A stretch of 64,000 bases of DNA from contig CADEEH010000006.1 of the NCBI GenBank assembly GCA_902826305.1, positions 1 to 64,000 on the forward strand, in the 5' to 3' direction. The DNA comes from an uncultured Burkholderiales bacterium (GTDB lineage Bacteria > Pseudomonadota > Gammaproteobacteria > Burkholderiales > Burkholderiaceae_E). Below are positions 57,113 through 64,000 of the stretch, piece after piece. The stretch's first letter is position 1. Each line of letters opens with the position of its first letter. The notes below the pieces were generated by a model. That model saw nothing but the letters and a program-made list of their open reading frames with translations, searched no databases and was not told where the DNA came from. Position numbers and translations under genes: made by a program.

Positions 57113-60100
57113 ATCCGTCGCGCCCGTTCATCGAACGGCCGGTCGCGACGTCGCTGCTGATGATCGCGATCCTGCTGAGCGGGATTCTCGCCTACCGGCT
57201 GCTGCCGCTGTCGGCGCTGCCCGAGGTCGACTATCCGACGGTCCAGGTGACGACCTTCTATCCGGGCGCGAGTCCCGACGTCGTCACCTCGTCGATCACC
57301 GCGCCGCTGGAGCGCCAGCTCGGCCAGATGCCGGGGCTCAAGCAGATGTCCTCGTCGTCGGCCGGCGGCGCGTCGGTGATCGTGCTGCAGTTCGTGCTGT
57401 CGATGGACATCGACGTCGCCGCGCAGCAGGTGCAGGCGGCGATCAACGCGGCGGTCACTTTCCTGCCGAGCGACCTGCCGGCCCCGCCGGTGTACAGCAA
57501 GGTCAACCCGGCGGACGCGCCGATCCTCACGCTCGCGCTGGGTTCGGACACGGTGCCGCTGATCCGCGTGTTCGACCTCGCCGACACCGGCATCGCGCAG
57601 AAGATCTCGCAGCTGCCCGGGGTCGGCCTGGTGACGCTGGCCGGCGGGCAGCGCCCGGCGGTCCGGGTGCAGGTCAACCCGCGCGCGCTGGCGGCCTCCG
57701 GACTGTCGATGGAGGAGATCCGCATCGCGATCCAGGGGGCGAACGTCAACGCCCCCAAGGGCAGCTTCGACGGACCGGCCCGCGCCTCGACGATCGATGC
57801 CAATGACCAGCTCCGTTCGGCCGACGACTATCGCCGGCTGGTGGTCGCGTACCGGAACAACGCGCCGCTGCGGCTGGGTGAAGTCGCACACGTGGTCGAC
57901 GACGCGGAGAACACCCGGCTGGGCGCCTGGGCCGACGGCAAGCCGGCGATCGTCGTCAACATCCAGCGCCAGCCCGGCGCCAACGTGATCGAGGTGACCG
58001 ACCGGGTCAAGGGACTGCTGCCGCAGCTGCAGGCGTCGCTGCCAGCCGGTGTGTCGGTCCGGCTGCTCACCGATCGGACGACGACGATCCGCGCCTCGGT
58101 CACCGACGTCCAGATCGAGCTCGCGTTCGCGATCGGCCTGGTGGTCGCGGTGATCTTCCTGTTCCTGCGCACCGCCGCCGGCACCGTGATCCCGGCGGTC
58201 GCGGTGCCGTTGTCGCTGATCGGCACCTGCGGCGTGATGTACCTGGCCGGCTTCTCGATCAACAACCTGACGCTGATGGCGCTGACGATCGCGACCGGGT
58301 TCGTCGTCGACGATGCGATCGTTGTCATCGAGAACATCTCGCGCTACATCGAGGAAGGGGTCCCGGTGCGCGAGGCGGCCCACCGCGGCACCGAGCAGAT
58401 CGGCTTCACGATCATCTCGCTGACCTTCTCGCTGATCGCTGTGCTGATCCCGCTGCTGTTCATGGGCGACGTGGTCGGCCGGCTGTTCCGCGAATTCGCG
58501 ATCACGCTCGCGGTCGCGATCCTGATCTCGGCGGTGGTGTCGCTGACGCTGACCCCGATGATGTGTGCGCGCCTGCTCAAGCCGATGCCGGAGTCGGCAC
58601 AGGGACGTTTCTACCGGGTCAGCCAGCGTTTCTTCGACCGGATGATCGCCGGCTACGGCCGCACGCTGGACACGGTGCTCGACCACCAGCCGCTGACGCT
58701 GCTGGTCGCGGCGGCGACGCTGGGCCTGACGGTGCTGCTGTACCTGTGGGTGCCCAAGGGCTTCTTCCCCGCGCAGGACACCGGCGTGCTGCTCGGCATC
58801 ACCGATGCGCCCGCCGCGACCTCGTTTCCGGCGATGGCCGCCCGCCAGCGCGAGCTGGCGGCGGTCGTGCTCGAGGATCCGGCCGTCGCCAACGTCGCCT
58901 CGTTCATCGGCGTCGACGGGGTCAACAGCACGTTGAACAGCGGCCGGATGCAGATCACGCTCAAGCCGCTGGCCGCGCGCGAGGGGATCGACGCGGTGAT
59001 CGCGCGCCTGAAGGACTCGCTGGCGTCGGTGGCCTCGGATACCCGGCTCTACCTGCAGCCGGTGCAGGACCTGACGATCGAGGACCGGATCAGCCGCACG
59101 CAGTACCAGTTCACGATCGAAGGCATCGATCCGGCCGAACTCGGCGTCTGGACCGGGCGCATCGTTGACCGGCTGCGCACGCTGCCGCAACTGGCCGAGG
59201 TCGCCTCGGACCTGCAGGACGACGGGCTGCAGGCGTTCGTCGACATCGATCGCGACGCCGCCGCGCGGCTCGGCGTCACGGTCAGTGCGATCGACAACGT
59301 GCTCTACAACGCGTTCGGCCAGCGCCTGGTGTCGACGATCTTCACCCAGTCCAACCAGTACCGGGTGGTGCTCGAGGTCGCGCCGGAGTATCGCAACTCG
59401 CTTGCCGACATCGCCGACCTGTACGTGTCGTCGAACCTGGGCACACCGGTGCCGCTGTCCTCGGTGGCCCGTCTGACCGAGCGGCGCGCGCTGCTCGCGG
59501 TCAACCACCTCGGCCAGTTTCCCGCGGCGACCGTCTCGTTCAACGTCGCCCCGGGCGAGTCGCTCGGTTCGGCGGTGCAGGCGATCCGCGCCGCCGAGCG
59601 CGACCTGGCGCTGCCGGCGAGCCTGCGCACCGGCTTCCAGGGCGCGGCGCTCGCGTTCGAGGCGTCGCTCAAGCACACGCTATGGCTAGTGCTGGCGGCG
59701 GTGGTGACGATGTACATCGTGCTCGGCGTGTTGTACGAGAGTTTCATCCACCCGGTGACGATCCTGTCGACGCTGCCCTCGGCGGCGGTTGGTGCGCTGC
59801 TGGCCCTGCTGGTCGCGGGCAGCGACCTGTCGATCATCGCGGTGATCGGCATCATCCTGCTGATCGGGATCGTGAAGAAGAACGCGATCCTGATGGTCGA
59901 CTTCGCCCTCGAGGCCGAGCGCCGCGACGGCCTCGGACCGCGCGAGGCGATCCACCGCGCCGGGATGCTGCGCCTGCGGCCGATCCTGATGACCACCGCG
60001 GCGGCGCTGCTCGGCGCGCTGCCGCTGATGCTCGGCACCGGCGTCGGCTCGGAGCTGCGCCATCCGCTCGGGCTGACGATGGTCGGCGGCCTGCTCGTCA

Positions 60101-60189
60101 GCCAGGTGCTGACGTTGTACACGACGCCGGTGATCTACCTCGCGTTCGACCGGCTGACCCGGCGCTCGCGGCTCGCGGAGGCCTCGTGA
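57109..60189 (+). CDS. mdtB: RND efflux permease, MdtB-like
   Basis: A 1026-residue inner-membrane RND transporter with twelve helices and two large periplasmic loops. Hallmarks: [40 protein letters not shown] with the paired Asp of the proton relay, and the second half motif [20 protein letters not shown]. Two adjacent RND permease genes fit the MdtB/MdtC heteromultimer. Confidence 0.92.
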   Translation: MNPSRPFIERPVATSLLMIAILLSGILAYRLLPLSALPEVDYPTVQVTTFYPGASPDVVTSSITAPLERQLGQMPGLKQMSSSSAGGASVIVLQFVLSMDIDVAAQQVQAAINAAVTFLPSDLPAPPVYSKVNPADAPILTLALGSDTVPLIRVFDLADTGIAQKISQLPGVGLVTLAGGQRPAVRVQVNPRALAASGLSMEEIRIAIQGANVNAPKGSFDGPARASTIDANDQLRSADDYRRLVVAYRNNAPLRLGEVAHVVDDAENTRLGAWADGKPAIVVNIQRQPGANVIEVTDRVKGLLPQLQASLPAGVSVRLLTDRTTTIRASVTDVQIELAFAIGLVVAVIFLFLRTAAGTVIPAVAVPLSLIGTCGVMYLAGFSINNLTLMALTIATGFVVDDAIVVIENISRYIEEGVPVREAAHRGTEQIGFTIISLTFSLIAVLIPLLFMGDVVGRLFREFAITLAVAILISAVVSLTLTPMMCARLLKPMPESAQGRFYRVSQRFFDRMIAGYGRTLDTVLDHQPLTLLVAAATLGLTVLLYLWVPKGFFPAQDTGVLLGITDAPAATSFPAMAARQRELAAVVLEDPAVANVASFIGVDGVNSTLNSGRMQITLKPLAAREGIDAVIARLKDSLASVASDTRLYLQPVQDLTIEDRISRTQYQFTIEGIDPAELGVWTGRIVDRLRTLPQLAEVASDLQDDGLQAFVDIDRDAAARLGVTVSAIDNVLYNAFGQRLVSTIFTQSNQYRVVLEVAPEYRNSLADIADLYVSSNLGTPVPLSSVARLTERRALLAVNHLGQFPAATVSFNVAPGESLGSAVQAIRAAERDLALPASLRTGFQGAALAFEASLKHTLWLVLAAVVTMYIVLGVLYESFIHPVTILSTLPSAAVGALLALLVAGSDLSIIAVIGIILLIGIVKKNAILMVDFALEAERRDGLGPREAIHRAGMLRLRPILMTTAAALLGALPLMLGTGVGSELRHPLGLTMVGGLLVSQVLTLYTTPVIYLAFDRLTRRSRLAEAS

Positions 60190-63100
60190 ACCCGGTCGCC
60201 GCGTTCATCCGGCGCCCGGTCGGCACGACGCTGCTGACCCTCGGCATCGCGCTGGCGGGCATGCTCGCCTACGGCCTGCTGCCGGTCGCGGCGCTGCCGC
60301 AGGTCGACTTCCCGACGATCTCGGTGCAGGCCTCGCTGCCGGGCGCCAGCCCGGAGACGATGGCCGCGACCGTGGCCACGCCACTGGAACGTTCACTCGG
60401 CAAGATCGCCGGGGTCTCCGAGATGACCTCGAGCAGTTCGCTCGGTTCGACCCGGATCGTGCTGCAGTTCGACCTGAACCGGGACATCGACGGTGCCGCA
60501 CGCGACGTGCAGGCGGCGATCAACGCCGCGCGCGCGTCGTTGCCGACCAGCCTGCCCAGCAATCCGACCTACCGGAAGATGAATCCGGCGGACGCGCCGA
60601 TCCTGATCCTGGCGCTGTCGAGCGAGACGAAGACCCGCGGCCAGATGTACGACATCGCCTCGACGGTGCTGGCGCAGAAGCTGTCGCAGGTCGAAGGCGT
60701 CGGCCAGGTGACGATCAGCGGCTCCTCGCTGCCGGCGGTGCGGGTCGAACTGAACCTGCCGGCACTGAACAAGTACGGCATCGGCAGCGAGGAGGTGCGC
60801 ACCGCGATCGCCGCCAGCAACGCCAACCGGCCCAAGGGGCTGGTCGAGGACGACGACCGGCACTGGCAGATCGCCGCCAACGACCAGGCGAAAAGTGCCG
60901 CCGACTACAGGCCGCTGGTGGTCGCCTGGCGCAACGGTGCCCCGGTGCGGCTGACCGACGTCGCCAATGTCATCGATTCGGTGCAGGACGTGCGCAACGT
61001 CGGCATCCTCAACAACCGCCCGGCGGTGGCGCTGACGATCTACAAGCAGCCGAACGCGAACACGGTCGAGACGGTCGACCGGATCAAGACGCTGCTGCCG
61101 CAACTGCGCGCGGCGGTCCCGGCGGCGATCGACATCGACGTCACCCAGGACCGCACGCCGACGATCCGGGCCGCGCTGGTCGAGGTGCAGCGCGCGGTGC
61201 TGATCGCGATCGGCCTGGTGGTGCTGGCGGTGTTCCTGTTCCTGCGCAGCGCCCGCGCGACGGTGATCCCCGCGGTGGCGGTGACCGTGTCGCTGCTGGG
61301 CACGTTCGCGGTGATGTACCTGGCCGGCTACAGCCTGAACAACCTGTCGCTGATGGCGCTGACGGTGGCCACCGGGTTCGTCGTCGACGACGCGATCATC
61401 GTGCTCGAGAACGTCTCGCGTCACCTGGAGCGGGGCGAGACACCGATGGCCGCCGCGCTCGCCGGCGCACGCGAGGTCTCGTTCACCGTGCTGGCGATCA
61501 GCCTGTCGCTGATCGCGGTGTTCATCCCGATCCTGCTGATGGGCGGCATCGTCGGCCGCTTCTTCCGCGAGTTCGCGGTCGTGCTGACCACGTCGATCGT
61601 GATCTCCCTGGTGATCTCGCTGACCGCCACGCCGATGATGTGTGCCCGCGTCCTGCGCGGACCCGGCAAGCCGCCCGGACGGGTGCTCGGCGGCATCGGC
61701 CGGGCGTTCGCGACCGGCTACCGGCGCTCGCTCGGCGTCGCCCTCGATCATCCGGTGCTGACGCTGCTGGTGCTGGCCGCCACCGTCGGCCTGAACGTGT
61801 GGCTGTACATCACGATCCCGAAGGGTTTCATCCCGCAGCAGGACACCGGGCGCATGTTCGGCTGGCTGCAGGCCGACCAGAGCAGTTCGTTCCAGTCGGT
61901 CAGGAGCAAGCTGGAACGTTACGTGGAGCTGGTCCGCAGCGACCCGGCGGTCGACCAGGTGGTCGGATTCTCCGGCGGCGCGCGCAACAACGGGATGGTG
62001 TTCATCTCGCTCAAGCCGCTCGCCGAGCGCCACGTGACGTCCGAGGAAGTCATCGAGCGGCTGCGACCGAAGCTGGCGCAGGTCCCGGGTGCGAACCTGT
62101 GGCTGTCGATCGCGCAGGACGTCCGGGTCGGCGGTCGGATGGGAGGCGCCAGCTACCAGTACACGTTCCTCGGCGAGGACCTGGGCGAACTGCGGGCCTG
62201 GGAACCCCGGATCCGGCAGGCGCTGTCCCGGCTGCCGGAGCTTGCCGACGTCAGCACCGATGCGCAGGACAAGGGCACACAGACCTCGCTGGTCATCGAT
62301 CGCGATGCCGCCGCGCGGCTCGGCGTGCCGATCCGGCTGATCGACGCGACCTTGAACAACGCGTTCGGCCAGCGGATCGTCTCGACGATCTACGATCCGC
62401 TGAACCAGTACCGGGTGGTGATGGAGGCCGCGCCGCAGTACACGCAGAGCGCGCAGTCGCTGGAGTCCACCTGGGTCGGCCTGCCCGACGGCACGCAGGT
62501 GCCGCTGGCCGCGTTCTCGCGCTACGAGACCACGTTCGCGCCGCTGTCGGTCAACCACCAGGGTTCGTTCGTCGCCTCCACCGTCTCGTTCAACCTGCCG
62601 CGTGGCGTCTCGCTTGGCGAGGCGACCACCGCGATCGAACGCGAGATCGTGCGCCTCGGCGTGCCGACCTCGATCCGCGGCGGCTTCCAGGGCACGGCGC
62701 GGGCCTTCGCGGCGTCACTGGACAACCAGCCCTGGCTGATCCTGGCGGCGATCGTCACGATCTACCTGGTGCTGGGCATCCTGTACGAGAACCTGGTCCA
62801 TCCGATCACGATCCTGACCACGCTGCCGTCGGCCGGTGTCGGCGCGCTGCTGGCACTGATGGCGTTCGACACCGAGTTCTCGATCATCGCGCTGATCGGC
62901 GTGATCCTGCTGGTGGGCATCGTGAAGAAGAACGCGATCATGCTGATCGATTTTGCGGTCGGCGCGCGGCGCGATCGGGGACTGGCGCCGCGCGAAGCGA
63001 TCTTCGAGGCCTGCCTGCTGCGCTTCCGGCCGATCATGATGACGACGCTGGCGGCGATGCTGGGTGCGTTGCCGCTGGCGATCGGCTTCGGCGAAGGCGC

Positions 63101-63278
63101 CGAGCTGCGACAACCGCTGGGGATCTCTGTGTTCGGCGGCCTGCTGCTGTCGCAGGTGCTGACGCTGTACACGACGCCGGTGACCTATCTGTGGCTGGAG
63201 CGGATGCGGATCGCGTTCGCCCGCTGGCGTGCCCACCCGCCGGCGCCGGCCGCGAAAGGTGCGCATGCCAATCCCTGA
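60186..63278 (+). CDS. mdtC: RND efflux permease, MdtC-like
   Basis: A 1030-residue RND transporter paired with the preceding one. The start is GTG 60186, overlapping the previous stop (GTGA). Motifs: [40 protein letters not shown] and [20 protein letters not shown]. The upstream open frame is antisense-like and not part of the protein. Confidence 0.92.
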   Translation: MNPVAAFIRRPVGTTLLTLGIALAGMLAYGLLPVAALPQVDFPTISVQASLPGASPETMAATVATPLERSLGKIAGVSEMTSSSSLGSTRIVLQFDLNRDIDGAARDVQAAINAARASLPTSLPSNPTYRKMNPADAPILILALSSETKTRGQMYDIASTVLAQKLSQVEGVGQVTISGSSLPAVRVELNLPALNKYGIGSEEVRTAIAASNANRPKGLVEDDDRHWQIAANDQAKSAADYRPLVVAWRNGAPVRLTDVANVIDSVQDVRNVGILNNRPAVALTIYKQPNANTVETVDRIKTLLPQLRAAVPAAIDIDVTQDRTPTIRAALVEVQRAVLIAIGLVVLAVFLFLRSARATVIPAVAVTVSLLGTFAVMYLAGYSLNNLSLMALTVATGFVVDDAIIVLENVSRHLERGETPMAAALAGAREVSFTVLAISLSLIAVFIPILLMGGIVGRFFREFAVVLTTSIVISLVISLTATPMMCARVLRGPGKPPGRVLGGIGRAFATGYRRSLGVALDHPVLTLLVLAATVGLNVWLYITIPKGFIPQQDTGRMFGWLQADQSSSFQSVRSKLERYVELVRSDPAVDQVVGFSGGARNNGMVFISLKPLAERHVTSEEVIERLRPKLAQVPGANLWLSIAQDVRVGGRMGGASYQYTFLGEDLGELRAWEPRIRQALSRLPELADVSTDAQDKGTQTSLVIDRDAAARLGVPIRLIDATLNNAFGQRIVSTIYDPLNQYRVVMEAAPQYTQSAQSLESTWVGLPDGTQVPLAAFSRYETTFAPLSVNHQGSFVASTVSFNLPRGVSLGEATTAIEREIVRLGVPTSIRGGFQGTARAFAASLDNQPWLILAAIVTIYLVLGILYENLVHPITILTTLPSAGVGALLALMAFDTEFSIIALIGVILLVGIVKKNAIMLIDFAVGARRDRGLAPREAIFEACLLRFRPIMMTTLAAMLGALPLAIGFGEGAELRQPLGISVFGGLLLSQVLTLYTTPVTYLWLERMRIAFARWRAHPPAPAAKGAHANP

Positions 63279-64000
63279 CCGACGCCACCTCGGCATGCTG
63301 CTGCTCGCCGCCGGGTGTGCCGGCTGCACGACGGTCGGACCGGACTACCGGCGACCCGAGGCACCGGCCGCGACGACGTTCAAGGAGGCCGAGGGCTGGA
63401 AGACCGCACAACCGGCCGACCAGCTGCCGCGCGGGCCGTGGTGGTCGGTGTTCTCCGATGCGCGGCTCGCGTCGCTGATGGAACGGGTCGATGCCGACAA
63501 CCCCGGTCTGCAGGCCGCGCAGGCGCGGATACGCCAGGCCGAGTCGGCGGTGCGGCTCGCGCGTTCGGAGCAGACACCAACGGTCACCGCGTCGGTCTCG
63601 ACGCCGCGCAGCCGCAGCGCGTTCACCGTCAGTGCACCCGGCGGCGGCGTCACGACGCTGTCGCGGATCACCACCAACCACCAGCTGTCGGCCGGATTCA
63701 CCAACTGGGAGATCGATCTGTGGGGCCGCATCGCGCGCACGATCGAGGCCAGCGAAGCGACCCTGCAGGCCGCCTCGGCGGACATGGAGGCGCTGCGCCT
63801 GTCGAGCCGGGCCCAGCTCGCCGACGCGTGGTACCAGCTGCGTGCGGCCGACGCGCAGAAGGACCTGCTCGAACGGACCGCCACCGGCTACGAACAGTCG
63901 CTGTCGATCACCCGCAACCGGTACACGGCCGGCGTGGCCGCACGCACCGACGTCACGCAGGCCGAGACCCAGTTGAAGTCGACACAGGCGCAGGCGATCG
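63265..64000 (+). CDS. Outer-membrane efflux lipoprotein, NodT/OprM type (partial)
   Basis: A TolC-family outer-membrane factor cut by the right edge (about 245 codons present of a usual 470). It has a lipoprotein signal ([12 protein letters not shown]) and the typical [14 protein letters not shown] start, then helical efflux repeats ([60 protein letters not shown]). It overlaps the mdtC end by 14 bp, the exit channel of the same pump. Confidence 0.9.
   Translation, partial: MPIPDRRHLGMLLLAAGCAGCTTVGPDYRRPEAPAATTFKEAEGWKTAQPADQLPRGPWWSVFSDARLASLMERVDADNPGLQAAQARIRQAESAVRLARSEQTPTVTASVSTPRSRSAFTVSAPGGGVTTLSRITTNHQLSAGFTNWEIDLWGRIARTIEASEATLQAASADMEALRLSSRAQLADAWYQLRAADAQKDLLERTATGYEQSLSITRNRYTAGVAARTDVTQAETQLKSTQAQAI

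Noticed and set aside
56449..59676. 1075-codon minus-strand frame over the RND genes
   Set aside because: Antisense shadow of mdtA/mdtB; no domain and biased composition.

Overview
The window looks like the chromosome of a GC-rich, aerobic, metabolically versatile proteobacterium, most likely a betaproteobacterium (Burkholderiales or Rhodocyclales type). This is inferred from gene content: an acyl-CoA ligase–liv–paaK cluster, a urea/amide ABC system tied to a permease-sensor kinase and formamidase, C-P lyase, and MdtABC-type efflux. No rRNA or tRNA genes were seen and no computation was run, so the taxonomy is an inference.

Layout: (1) 1-5964 is a C-P lyase operon, phnGHIJKLM on the minus strand (phnM cut by the window edge), with its GntR/HutC regulator phnF divergent and a palindromic operator between them. 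(2) 5980-8441 holds a Lys/Ala/Pro-tailed DNA-binding-like protein divergent from an unusual pyruvate-kinase-like protein. (3) About 8440-17630 is an accessory island, visibly more AT-rich, with small minus-strand genes. From 9318 to 13723 it is an integron cassette array without an integrase in the window: nine attC-like sites, with stop codons embedded in the RYYYAAC core and core sequences self-consistent cassette by cassette. Cassettes encode a YidD-like protein, a HEPN-like protein, small membrane proteins and unknowns. Near-identical lipoprotein signal-peptide sequences lie on both sides of the array. The rest of the island has decayed or orphan genes and a zincin protease. (4) 17.8-24.3 kb is mixed: sterol-desaturase-like hydroxylase, secreted unknown protein, ABC transporter remnant, MFS permease, and an immunity-like protein. 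(5) 24.3-27 kb holds a GAF-GGDEF diguanylate cyclase, a cysteine hydrolase and a LuxR-type response regulator.

(6) 27.0-37.3 kb is a regulated urea/short-chain amide module: an NCS1-permease/histidine-kinase/receiver fusion with its response regulator, divergent from urtABCDE-fmdA-fmdB. Together they would sense and import urea or amides and hydrolyse formamide to formate and ammonia. (7) 37.3-42.3 kb has small enzymes, a lipoprotein and an MFS permease. (8) 42.3-54.0 kb is an acid-uptake and CoA-activation cluster: acyl-CoA ligase, livGHM, a periplasmic binding protein, livF, a PaaK-like ligase and a dienoyl-CoA-reductase-like SDR on the minus strand, with a Crp/Fnr regulator divergent across an 18-bp palindrome and a 3-hydroxyacyl-CoA dehydrogenase next to it. 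(9) 54.1-64.0 kb has an acidic orphan protein, a CsgG-like lipoprotein and a tripartite mdtABC-type RND pump with its outer-membrane channel running off the window.

The most unusual structures are two intergenic translation-coupling devices. Before phnJ, four 14-nt units form a chain of five-codon ORFs, each ending in a TGA that overlaps the next start. Between livH and livM, an in-frame 2 x 93-bp tandem repeat forms a 62-codon ORF whose start overlaps the livH stop, beside a perfect 20-bp inverted repeat centred on that stop.
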